In this document: in pieces, positions 14,918 to 22,666 of the stretch | How positions within the stretch are numbered: position 1 is the first letter of the stretch | Layout of the letters: every line of letters starts with the position of its first letter | NCBI GenBank assembly: GCA_011390955.1 | Contig: JAABRM010000005.1 | Span: 1 to 64,000, forward strand | Length of the DNA stretch: 64,000 nt | Source: Oscillatoriales cyanobacterium | GTDB lineage: Bacteria > Cyanobacteriota > Cyanobacteriia > Cyanobacteriales > Laspinemataceae | Direction of reading: 5' to 3' | Notes under the pieces: model-generated | What the model was told of the DNA's origin: nothing | The model's database searches: none | The model's input: only the letters and a program-made list of their open reading frames with translations | Translations under genes and position numbers: made by a program

Positions 14918-17900
14918 TCATCTCCCAGCTTCCATCTGTTTGAGGTCATCTTTTGCTGTTTGGCAGTAAGGGTTCTCCTGGTGGCAAAATAGCTGTTCCG
15001 CTTTCTGCATATCCTCTATGCCACCCTGATTGTCTTCTGAGAGATAACGGGCAACACCCCGGTTGTAGTAAGCCTCAGCATATTGGGGATTGATTTTAAT
15101 CGCTTGGTTGAAGTCAGAGATCGCCCCGGCAAAATCTCCTGAGTCCTTATGGATAACACCCCGGTTATAGTAAGCATCGGCATATTGGGGATTGACTTTA
15201 ATCGCTTCGGTGAAGTCATTTATTGCCCCAGGCACATCTCCTAAGTCAGAACGGACAATACCTCGGTTGTGGTAAGCTAAGGCATACTGGGGCTTGATTT
15301 TAATCGCTTCCGTGTAGTCTGCTATTGCTCCTTGTATATCTTCTAAGTCAGCACGAGCAACACCTCGATTGTAATAAACCTTAGCATCCTGGGGATTGAT
15401 TTTAATCGCTTCAGTAAAGTCATCTATTCCCCCCGGCAAATCTCCTGAGTCAGAACGGGCAGCCCCCCGATTGTTGTAAGCTAAGGCATACTGGGGATTG
15501 ATTTTAATCGCTTCGGTATAGTCATCTATAGCCCCCGACAAATCTCCTGAGTCTTTACGGGCATTACCCCGGTTGAAGTAAGCTTCGGCATACTGGGGAT
15601 TGATTTTAATCGCTTCGGTATAGTCATCTATAGCCCCCGACAAATCTCCTGAGACTTTACGGGCATTACCTCGAATATAGTAGGCCATAACTAACTGGGG
15701 ATTGAGTTGAATCGCTTGAGTGTAGTCCGCAATCGCTCCAGGTACATCTCCTGAGTCAGAACGAGTAAGACCCCGACCTAGGTAAGCCTTCCAATTCTTA
15801 GGATTGAGTTGAATCGCTTGGCTATAATCATCTATTGCTCCCGACAAATCTCCTGAGTTCTTACGAGCAAAGCCCCGGTTGACGTAAGCCTCGACATACT
15901 GGGGATTGATTTTAATCGCTTCGGTGTAGTCATCTATCGCCCCTGGCACATCTCCTAAGTCTTTACGGGCAAGACCCCGGCTTTTGTAAGCTAAGGCATA
16001 CTGGGGATTGATTTTAATCGCTTCAGTGTAGTCAGCTATTGCCCCCTGCTTATCTTCTGAGTTAGCACGAACAATACCACGATTGACGTAAGCATCGGCA
16101 TACTGGGGATTGATTTTAATCACTTGGTTGTAGTCATCTATCGCCCCCTGCGTATCTCCTAAGTCAAAACGAGCATTACCCCGATTGTAGTAAGCATCGG
16201 CATATTGGGGATTGAGTTGAATCGCTTGGGTGTAGTCATCTATTGCTCCCTCCTTATCTCCTGAGTCATAACGGGCATTACCCCGGTTGTTGTAAGCATT
16301 GGCATACTGGGGATTGAGTTTAATCGCTTGGTTGTAGTCAGCTATTGCCCCCTGCTTATCTCCTGAGTCAGAACGGGCAAGACCCCGGTCGTTGTAAGCA
16401 AAGGGATGGGGTTTAATATCAATGGCTTTAGTGTAGGTCTCCACCGCTTCCTGGTAACGGTTTAAATGTAGCAGTAGTTCCCCCCGGAACATATAAAGCA
16501 CGGCATCCTGATTTTGGCGTTGAATCGCTTGGTCAATTGATGCCAGTGCCTCTGGGTATTGTTTTAAAGAAAACAATGCATCACTCTTCCCCCGCCATGC
16601 TTCATAAGGTGCGTTGTCTATTACAATTGCTTGCTCAAAAGACTGCACTGCCTCTCTATACCGGGCTGATTCCCTCAATGCCCAACCTCTACCGTACCAA
16701 CTGGCATAAGAGTTACGATCCAGGCGAATCGCTTGATTAAACGCTTCCACTGCCTCCTCAGAAACACCCATCCGCCAGAGTAGATTGCCATAGTTAATCC
16801 AATCCTTAGCCGTGGCATCTTTTTGCAGGGGGTATTTCCAAGTTTCCACTACAGTCAGCAAACTCATGATCGTATTCTCAATACTATCCAATTCGGGAGG
16901 TGCAAAGGTTTCTACCTCCAACCACTGCTGCTCAACTCCCCATACTTCCAAACTTCCTAACAGAGTATTTGCAGGAATGCCCAAACTCCACCCCAGTTGC
17001 ACGCCACCAAATTCTCCGCTTTCACTTCGTCCGTGAATACCCATTACTCGTCCTTGGGTATCCATCACTGGCCCCCCGCTCATCCCCCCCTGGGTGCTAT
17101 TGGTGTACACCATCTCGTAACCCTGAGTCAGAGATGCGGTGTTTTGGGCAAAAATAGAACCGCGTTCTGAACTAAATAATTTGCCTGGAGTAAACTCAAA
17201 TCGAGGATTTCTCAGAGATTCTCCCTTGGGCCATCCTGCTGTAAACACCCAAGGGTACTCATCTTCTTTAACCCGATAATCTGCAAGAGTCGCAACAGCA
17301 TAGATTTCATTGCTGCTAAACTGCACCAACGCCACGTCTTGACTTTCCTGTTGTTTGATTTTGCTGTAGTCAAGCCGGTAGCGGCGACCGTCCGGGGCGA
17401 TGAGTTCATAATTTTGATCTGAACCTTTTACCACATGGCGGGCAGTCACTACATAATAAGTGTTTTTCTGTTTGGCAATAATCACCCCAGAGCCCGGAAT
17501 TGGAGCTAATGATGGATCTTTTTTATCCCGCGACTCGATGCGAACTGTCACCGCCTTGGCTTGGTCGTAAACTTGTTTTACCAGACCCGTGAAAGGCGGT
17601 TCTACTTCTTTCATCATTTCTGGGGCGGCTTCGGCTAGTACGGATACGGGCAAACCCCAACTTAGTCCTACCATTTTCTGCCGTTCCGCGTCCGTGGGTT
17701 TGCTGCCATCCGCATATACAAACGGGTCGCCAAATAGGGGATTCCCATGTCGGCCATTAAACCCGACAATATCCCCGTATTGGTTAATAATCGGCCCGCC
17801 ACTCATGCCGCTTTGAATCGGATTCGTATAACCCAGTTGATATCCTTCTTCTAAGGCTTGGTCTGGGATGAGGGATATTTCCCCCTCAGTGACGATAACC

Positions 17901-18658
17901 CCCCCTTGCCCCCCCTTGCTAAGGGGGGGTTCTGAGGATTCGGAGGACAATTGCTCGCCGTTACTAAGTGAGAACCCCCCCTGCCCCCCCTTATTAAGGG
18001 GGGGTTCTGAGGAAGGTTCTGAGGAAAATTGCCCCTCCTTTCCAAGAGGGGATTGGCTTTGCCCCCCCTTAGCAAGGGGGGGTTGGGGGGGTTCTGAGGA
18101 TTCGGAGGAGAATTGCCCCCCCTTAATAAGGGGGGGTTGGGGGGGTTCCGCCGGAAAACCCGCCGCCCAGAATTTTTCCCCTGGTTTTAAGGCCACATCA
18201 GACTTAGGAAATGTCCCCACGTCATAAATCCGGTCAGCATTAAACTCCAGTAAGCCTAAATCATTGTCCTGAAAGTCGATATTTTCCCCAGTGACAATTC
18301 GGGCAGGATAATCTAAACCGTCTGATGTTTGAATGCGGATATTTTTCACAAAAGTTAATTCATCATCGCTATTAGTTTCAGCGCGATATTTGCTGGTTCC
18401 CTGGATCGCCCGCAAGACGTGCTGATTGGTGACTACGGTGTAAGTGGAGCCCACTTTTCTGATAATGGTGCCCGAACCCCCGGACTCACCGCCGATGACT
18501 TTGACGGTAATGGCTGAAGCGATTTGCTCTAATTCTGCTGAGGATAATTTGGGGTTATTTTGTTGTTGGGAAATACTCGGCAGGAGCGTGCAGCTATGCA
18601 ACGTCGGGGTGATGAGTAGCAGTGTTCCGATGAGGATGAGTTCAGAGGTTTTTTTCAT
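14918..18658 (-). CDS. lipoprotein with two trypsin-like domains and about 15 or more TPRs
   Basis: 1,246 residues. A lipoprotein signal (LLLITPTLHSC, Cys 23) sends it across the cytoplasmic membrane. Domain 1 has His 80 in VTNQHVL, Asp 133 in NDLGLLEF and Ser 286 in SGMSGGPI; domain 2 repeats this with VTARHVV, QDVALVQF and GGMSGGPV, so both triads look intact. From about residue 600 there is one TPR after another, the later ones of 34 residues with the consensus INPQYAxAYxNRGxAR. Residues 170-253 of domain 1 are an insertion made of C-rich repeats (PPLIKGG, PPLAKGG, PPLNKGG, PPLSKGG) between Asp and Ser. AGGA stands about 7 bases before the ATG. Likely an extracytoplasmic protease or scaffold; substrates unknown. 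Confidence 0.88.
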   Translation of the reverse strand: MKKTSELILIGTLLLITPTLHSCTLLPSISQQQNNPKLSSAELEQIASAITVKVIGGESGGSGTIIRKVGSTYTVVTNQHVLRAIQGTSKYRAETNSDDELTFVKNIRIQTSDGLDYPARIVTGENIDFQDNDLGLLEFNADRIYDVGTFPKSDVALKPGEKFWAAGFPAEPPQPPLIKGGQFSSESSEPPQPPLAKGGQSQSPLGKEGQFSSEPSSEPPLNKGGQGGFSLSNGEQLSSESSEPPLSKGGQGGVIVTEGEISLIPDQALEEGYQLGYTNPIQSGMSGGPIINQYGDIVGFNGRHGNPLFGDPFVYADGSKPTDAERQKMVGLSWGLPVSVLAEAAPEMMKEVEPPFTGLVKQVYDQAKAVTVRIESRDKKDPSLAPIPGSGVIIAKQKNTYYVVTARHVVKGSDQNYELIAPDGRRYRLDYSKIKQQESQDVALVQFSSNEIYAVATLADYRVKEDEYPWVFTAGWPKGESLRNPRFEFTPGKLFSSERGSIFAQNTASLTQGYEMVYTNSTQGGMSGGPVMDTQGRVMGIHGRSESGEFGGVQLGWSLGIPANTLLGSLEVWGVEQQWLEVETFAPPELDSIENTIMSLLTVVETWKYPLQKDATAKDWINYGNLLWRMGVSEEAVEAFNQAIRLDRNSYASWYGRGWALRESARYREAVQSFEQAIVIDNAPYEAWRGKSDALFSLKQYPEALASIDQAIQRQNQDAVLYMFRGELLLHLNRYQEAVETYTKAIDIKPHPFAYNDRGLARSDSGDKQGAIADYNQAIKLNPQYANAYNNRGNARYDSGDKEGAIDDYTQAIQLNPQYADAYYNRGNARFDLGDTQGAIDDYNQVIKINPQYADAYVNRGIVRANSEDKQGAIADYTEAIKINPQYALAYKSRGLARKDLGDVPGAIDDYTEAIKINPQYVEAYVNRGFARKNSGDLSGAIDDYSQAIQLNPKNWKAYLGRGLTRSDSGDVPGAIADYTQAIQLNPQLVMAYYIRGNARKVSGDLSGAIDDYTEAIKINPQYAEAYFNRGNARKDSGDLSGAIDDYTEAIKINPQYALAYNNRGAARSDSGDLPGGIDDFTEAIKINPQDAKVYYNRGVARADLEDIQGAIADYTEAIKIKPQYALAYHNRGIVRSDLGDVPGAINDFTEAIKVNPQYADAYYNRGVIHKDSGDFAGAISDFNQAIKINPQYAEAYYNRGVARYLSEDNQGGIEDMQKAEQLFCHQENPYCQTAKDDLKQMEAGR

Positions 18659-18684
18659 TATTTTTTTCCTTAGCGGTTTTTCTC

Positions 18685-18880
18685 GTTATTTCTCGTTCCT
18701 AGGCTCTGCCTGGGAACGGGTATCTAGAGGCTCTGCCTCGTGTCAAAATGGTCGATCGCCGGAGGCAGAGCCTCCGGGAGGGCATTCCCAGGCACAGCCT
18801 GGGAACGAGGGTGAATGGTCGATCGCCGGTGGCAGAGCCTCCGGGAGGGCATTCCCAGGCTCCCGCCTGGGAACGAGAGT
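18685..18880. repeat. GGCAGAGCCTCC...CTGGGAACGAG repeat cluster
   Basis: Three units of a palindromic repeat with arms GAGGCAGAGCCTC and TTCCCAGGC...GCCTGGGAAC. The same family recurs at 18990-19045, 19875-19927, 19970-20022 and, degraded, at 11345-11395. It fills the gap between the protease/TPR gene and the TA module. Confidence 0.75.
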
Positions 18881-18950
18881 AAAAGGACTATATTACTTGT
18901 GGAATCAGGCTTTGAGTCCATTAAAATGGACTTGAGCTTTGAGCCAGGGA

Positions 18951-19075
18951 ATTGATTCCCTGGCGGTTGATGGGACGATCGCGGGGTTGACAGGAGGCAG
19001 AGCCTCCGGGAGGGCATTCCCAGGCTGGAGCCTGGGAACGAGGGTACGGGGCAGCCATCATTCCGCAGGCAAGTT
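18951..19075. repeat. left direct repeat flanking the DUF3368/UPF0175 module
   Basis: ATTGATTCCCTGGCGGTTGA, CGATCGCGGGGTTGACAGGA, the GGCAGAGCCTCC palindrome, then GGGGCAGCCATCATTCC and GGCAAGTT. The order and most bases match 19932-20055. The last part equals the 3' end of the COP23-like gene (its final Leu-Pro-Leu-Glu codons and stop), which is intact only in the right copy. Confidence 0.75.
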
Positions 19076-19093
19076 ATTCTGTTAGCTGGCTGA

Positions 19094-19597
19094 CTAAGGA
19101 TCGTCAATTTCCCCAGTTTCCGTTAAAATTTGCCTGAACAAAGCGGGGGCAATGTAAAAACCAGCCCGATCGCGCAACTGATTCATCTCTTCTCGAATGG
19201 AAGATAACTCACCCATTCGCCAACTACGCAGTAGAATTCCTAATATTCCAGTGATATTTAGTCCCAAAGAACGGGCAATTCTTCGACCTTCCAGTTCATC
19301 CAACAAAGTCCAATCAGCTTGCATAGTCAACGCAAGTGCGATCGTTTCTGCTTCACCTCGATCTAAGTTTTGCCTAAGCAATTGCACGAATGGGGTATTT
19401 TCTATTGGAGCAACAATCAGCCATTGTGAGGCGATCGCCTCACGAATTGCCTCGGAACCGGGAAGGTCTTCCTCAACGCGCAATTCCTCCAATACCCCTG
19501 TGGCGATATGAATTGCCCCGAATTGTTGGCTTAGTAGTGACAACCGTCCAATAATCGCCAAGTTTAAAATTGGCGAAGTGTTACTGACCACGGGCAT
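19094..19597 (-). CDS. DUF3368 PIN-like toxin
   Basis: 167 residues: VVSNTSPILNLAIIGRL at the start (N/T in the first-Asp region typical of DUF3368), GVLEELRVEED, LDRGEAETIALAL (central acidic residues), WTLLDELEGRRIARSLGL and GILGILLRSW. This is the standard DUF3368 layout, a PIN-related family paired with UPF0175. Its start overlaps the antitoxin end by 17 bases. RNase activity is inferred. Confidence 0.85.
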   Translation of the reverse strand: MPVVSNTSPILNLAIIGRLSLLSQQFGAIHIATGVLEELRVEEDLPGSEAIREAIASQWLIVAPIENTPFVQLLRQNLDRGEAETIALALTMQADWTLLDELEGRRIARSLGLNITGILGILLRSWRMGELSSIREEMNQLRDRAGFYIAPALFRQILTETGEIDDP

Positions 19598-19835
19598 AGT
19601 TTAAATCCTCTTGAAGTTCCTCTTCCCCGTAGTGACGAATCACCTTTCGCTCTCCCAATAACTGACCAAATTCATAATGTCCCATTTTCGCCAGTTCTCT
19701 AGCCTGTGCAAACGAGAGCATTTCTTGGGCATATAAAGCTACCGCTAATTCTTTTAGAAGTTCCGATTCAATCCGATTTTCTGGTAAACGAATTGATTTG
19801 ACAATCGAATCCGGGATATTAAGCTGCACAATCAT
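19581..19835 (-). CDS. UPF0175 antitoxin
   Basis: Eighty-four residues: VQLNIPDSIVKSIRLPENRI, ESELLKELAVALYAQEMLSF, AQARELAKMGHYEFGQLLGE and a charged tail. This is the UPF0175 family, helix-turn-helix-like antitoxins that accompany DUF3368 proteins. AGGAG lies about 8 bases before the ATG. The pair is bounded by direct repeats on both sides. Confidence 0.85.
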   Translation of the reverse strand: MIVQLNIPDSIVKSIRLPENRIESELLKELAVALYAQEMLSFAQARELAKMGHYEFGQLLGERKVIRHYGEEELQEDLNYARGQ

Positions 19836-19931
19836 AGTTAAAATTCTCCTTATCTATAAGGTACGAGGGTAATCGCAGGAGGCAGAGCCTCCGGGAGGGC
19901 ATTCCCAGGCTCCCGCCTGGGAACGAGGTGA

Positions 19932-20055
19932 ATTGATTCCCAGGCGATTGATGACGATCGCGGGGTTGACAGGAGGCAGAGCCTCCCGACTGGCATTCCC
20001 AGGCGGGAGCCTGGGAACGAGGGTAAGGGGCAACCATCATTCCAGGGGCAAGTTT
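19932..20055. repeat. right direct repeat flanking the DUF3368/UPF0175 module
   Basis: Matches 18951-19075 in order: ATTGATTCCCAGGCGATTGA, CGATCGCGGGGTTGACAGGA, GGCAGAGCCTCC palindrome, GGGGCAACCATCATTCC and GGCAAGTT. The end lies inside the COP23-like coding sequence, so this copy is at the original place and the left copy is derived. Confidence 0.75.
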
Positions 20056-20570
20056 TTCAGAACCTCGCTCATGGGGATATAGACTTTATTACTGCCACTC
20101 TGCTCAATTGGAGCCATACCCCCACCTTTGCCCAAATCGATTAACATTTGTCTGACGGCTTCTGGGTTATCTTCGGGTCGCAGGGTAAACAACATCATGC
20201 CGCATCTTTCGTTTTCGTCGATCGCCGCGCAGACTATGGGCAAGTTATTTCGGGTGTCGTTGGTAATGTAGTTAAGCTGATTATTCATAGCCGCTTGGTC
20301 GAATTTGGGCGAAACTTCGTTACACCGGGCTTCAGGGGTCCAGTTGGATTTGCTGAAATATTCCGATTTCCAACGGATAATGGCTTGTTTTTTTCCTGGG
20401 GCAGTTTCCGCGTAGGTGGTATAAGTCCCTTGGGCGTCTTGCCCGCAGAAGTAGCGCGGGGTGATGATGGGAATTTCGCTTTTTTTCTCCTGGCAGCTAA
20501 CCAAACCGAGGGTGAGTAATGCTAAACCGGACAAGCGGAAAAGTTTGCTGGTGAAAGGCTGAGTTGACAT
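20037..20570 (-). CDS. COP23-domain lipoprotein
   Basis: 177 residues from the ATG at 20570: MSTQPFTSKLFRLSGLALLT with a lipobox LGLVSCQ (Cys near 26). The mature part begins PRYFCGQDAQGTYTTYAETA and continues RWKSEYFSKSNWTPEARCNEV, NDTRNNLPIVCAA and RCGMMLFTLRPEDNPEAVRQ, the conserved Cys and Trp pattern of the cyanobacterial COP23 family (named for a circadian oscillating 23-kDa membrane protein). Function unknown. The longer frame to 20876 runs through MITE-B and is not credible. Its 3' end is duplicated at 19047-19075. Confidence 0.8.
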   Translation of the reverse strand: MSTQPFTSKLFRLSGLALLTLGLVSCQEKKSEIPIITPRYFCGQDAQGTYTTYAETAPGKKQAIIRWKSEYFSKSNWTPEARCNEVSPKFDQAAMNNQLNYITNDTRNNLPIVCAAIDENERCGMMLFTLRPEDNPEAVRQMLIDLGKGGGMAPIEQSGSNKVYIPMSEVLKNLPLE

Positions 20571-20610
20571 AGGGGTAGACTCCCTTAGCGGTGGGAAGAT
20601 TCTTATATAA

Positions 20611-20692
20611 TAGACTTCTGGCAAAATTCGGGATCGATCCCCCCAACCCCCCTTAAAAAGGGGGGCTTTTAAGAATTCTGCATTTTTGTCTA
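20611..20692. mobile_element. MITE-B copy 3
   Basis: TAGACTTCTGGCAAAATTC on the left and GAATTCTGCATTTTTGTCTA on the right are imperfect inverted ends around GATCGATCCCCCCAACCCCC and a complementary G-run. It sits in the promoter gap between the divergent COP23-like and membrane-protein genes. Confidence 0.6.
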
Positions 20693-20768
20693 ATATTTGA
20701 TTCATGTTGCCCGGTAGGAATTCCCGTCCAGGAACCGAGTTTTTACATAAGTTTATGACCCAGAAATT

Positions 20769-21701
20769 ATGAGCCAAGACCCCCCAAATAATCGACCCAG
20801 ACCAGAAAGACGAGAACCAGGGGAAAACCCCAGAGTTCGCAGAAGTCAGCCCCAGCCTTCGGTGGTGAAGTTGCAAGTTATTAAATTGCTGCGGGGGGCG
20901 ATCGCTGTTTTAGAAGGGACTCTGGAAAAACTGGAAGCTGACCCCACTGCCCCATTGTTGCCACCAGCCCCGATCGCTGTGCGCCAAGTTTTAAGACCGA
21001 TTCGCGCCCTTTTACCCGCAGGGATAAATCGGCAATTTTCCGACTGGGGTTTAACAAGTGCGATCGCTGGTTTATTGTTAGTAATTCTGTTGACAACGAC
21101 CACATTAATGCCCCCAGAACCCGCCGAACAAATCGCCCAATTACCGCCAGAAACTCCGACAGAAATCACCGAAAATCCGCCCCAGGAATCGGAAGTTCCA
21201 CCGGAAGTATCAGAAACAGAATCCACCGCAGAGGAAATCCCCGAAAACACCTCAGGAAAAGCCGAATTACCGCCGGAATTACCGCCGGAAACCAAAACGG
21301 AAACAACGCCGGAATCCGAGCAGGCGATCGCGGAATCTGAGCCAGAACTATTCGATGATTATACCACAGAGGAAATATTGCCATTAACTCCAGAACAGAT
21401 TTTAATTGCCTCAATTGAGAATCAAGTTAATCAATTAAATCGTGGTTATTCTCAGGATTTAATTAAATCAATTAATGCCGATTTTAAACGCAGTTTTTTG
21501 CAGGTGCATCTAAATGATATTTGGTATAATTTAACTACGTCACAGCAAGATAAATTTGCTAGTAAACTGCTGGCAGAAGTCAAAGGATTAGACTTTAGTA
21601 TCCTGGAAATTAGAGATGGAGCAGAAAATTTAGTGGCTCGCAGTCCGGTGGTGGGTTCACAGATGATTATCTTACGGCGTTCTCTGGTGAATATTTCCTA
21701 A
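20769..21701 (+). CDS. cyanobacterial single-pass membrane protein with Pro/Glu-rich linker
   Basis: 310 residues. A basic, Pro/Arg-rich N-terminus (NRPRPERREPGENPRVRRSQ), a helical region VVKLQVIKLLRGAIAVLEGT, one membrane helix (SAIAGLLLVILLTTTTL, about residues 98-114), a 100-residue Pro/Glu/Thr linker (PPETPTEITENPP and so on) and a folded C-terminal domain starting PEQILIASIENQVNQLNRGY and ending PVVGSQMIILRRSLVN. The topology suggests a cytoplasmic N-terminus and an outer C-terminal domain. I recall similar proteins only in cyanobacteria and know no function. Confidence 0.7.
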   Translation: MSQDPPNNRPRPERREPGENPRVRRSQPQPSVVKLQVIKLLRGAIAVLEGTLEKLEADPTAPLLPPAPIAVRQVLRPIRALLPAGINRQFSDWGLTSAIAGLLLVILLTTTTLMPPEPAEQIAQLPPETPTEITENPPQESEVPPEVSETESTAEEIPENTSGKAELPPELPPETKTETTPESEQAIAESEPELFDDYTTEEILPLTPEQILIASIENQVNQLNRGYSQDLIKSINADFKRSFLQVHLNDIWYNLTTSQQDKFASKLLAEVKGLDFSILEIRDGAENLVARSPVVGSQMIILRRSLVNIS

Positions 21702-21745
21702 AAAACAGTTGATATTAGTTGATTTTTTACGGGAATAAGCTAATA

Positions 21746-21914
21746 AGTAGGTGAACATAATTAAGTAGGTGAACATAATTAATTGTACTTTTCGTTCCCC
21801 ACTGTAAATCCTTGGATTCCCGTCGGAGTTTACCCCCGCGAAGGCCGCCATCGGCGGGAATGACAGTTTTTCTTCTCACGGGGTCTGTAGTGCATTTATT
21901 TCTGCCCACCTACT
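21746..21914 (+). mobile_element. MITE-A copy 3, with duplicated left end
   Basis: The full element is 21764-21914 (AGTAGGT...ACCTACT, 151 bp). An extra 18-base copy of the left end (AAGTAGGTGAACATAATT) starts at 21745. The internal hairpin GATTCCCGTCGGAGTTTACC...GGCGGGAATGACAG matches copy 2. Confidence 0.8.
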
Positions 21915-22050
21915 TAATTGCACTTTTCGCTTCCCCCTGATAGGCTGTGGATTCCCGTCGGAGTTTACCCCCGCGAAGGCCGCCATCGGCGGGAATGACA
22001 GTTTTTTTCTAATGGGGTCTGTGGTGCATTTATTTCTGCCGGTAAACTTA
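21915..22050 (+). mobile_element. MITE-A copy 4, fused head to tail with copy 3
   Basis: Begins directly after copy 3 at TAATTGCACTTTTCG, missing the left AGTAGGTGAACAT end, and finishes with the variant end GGTAAACTTA. The tandem arrangement suggests unequal recombination or insertion of one copy beside another. Confidence 0.75.
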
Positions 22051-22072
22051 TAATATACAAGAGTGTTTTGAT

Positions 22073-22136
22073 TAGAAAAAGCCCCCCTTTTTAAGGGGGG
22101 TTGGGGGGATCGATCCGTTATTTTGGCATAGGTCTA
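22073..22136. mobile_element. MITE-B copy 4 (shortened)
   Basis: TTAGAAAAAGCCCCCC, a TTTTTAA loop, the G-run with GATCGATCC and a right end GGTCTAAT. Smaller than the other copies, with a degraded left end. Confidence 0.5.
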
Positions 22137-22139
22137 ATA

Positions 22140-22620
22140 TCAGCATTCAGCGGAATTTGTTAGGGGTAAATTTACCGCAGCGATCGATAAAAACCTCCTG
22201 AAAAACCTCCTGGTCTAGAAGCGATTCCCCTTGGTTGTTCTTCGCTTCACCCATTGTTGGGGAGTGAGTCATGGTCAACCGGGTAGGGATGAACCAGCGA
22301 TCGCTGGTCGATCGGGGTTGGCGATGATTCAGTCACAGCAGGTCAAGGCTATGGGTCATCTGGGTTAGCCGACCCTAGCAGACTATCGGTGTAATCGGGC
22401 AAGATAGTGCTAAAATTAAATTCGATGTCAGGCAGAAGCTATCAGCGATCGCAAAGATCGTTCCGGGCTGTTGTCAAGAGTGGCTTCTTCTTCCCATCAG
22501 CTTTTAGCTGTCTAAGTCAGGTTTTTAGGGATATTCCTAAGAACCAATAAGATCGGAAAAACTGAGAGGAGAAAAATCACTCAATTAAACATAGTCTGAA
22601 CCTCAGATAAGCTGTGAGTA
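22140..22620. other. long secA leader region without repeats, possible RNA or regulatory DNA
   Basis: About 480 bases with none of the dispersed repeats that fill other gaps here, and no ORF of note. It contains the palindrome CCAGCGATCGCTGG and GGGTCATCTGGGTTAGCCGA followed by CCCTAG, which can pair. AACCTCCTGAAAAACCTCCT is a short direct repeat near 22190. No known RNA family signature (tmRNA, 6S, RNase P) was recognised. Confidence 0.25.
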
Positions 22621-22623
22621 AAC

Positions 22624-22653
22624 TTGACACCATTAACCCCTACAACCTATAAT
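22624..22653 (+). promoter_or_regulatory. consensus sigma-70-type promoter of secA
   Basis: TTGACA at 22624-22629 and TATAAT at 22648-22653, both perfect, separated by 18 bases. The start site would fall near 22660, leaving only about 5-8 bases before the ATG at 22667. There is no Shine-Dalgarno sequence, so the transcript from this promoter would be nearly leaderless. Confidence 0.7.
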
Positions 22654-22666
22654 AAATTGCGATACC

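Noticed and set aside
20571-20876. Longer N-terminus for the COP23-like gene
   Set aside because: It would read through MITE-B and bury the signal peptide; the ATG at 20570 directly precedes the lipoprotein signal.
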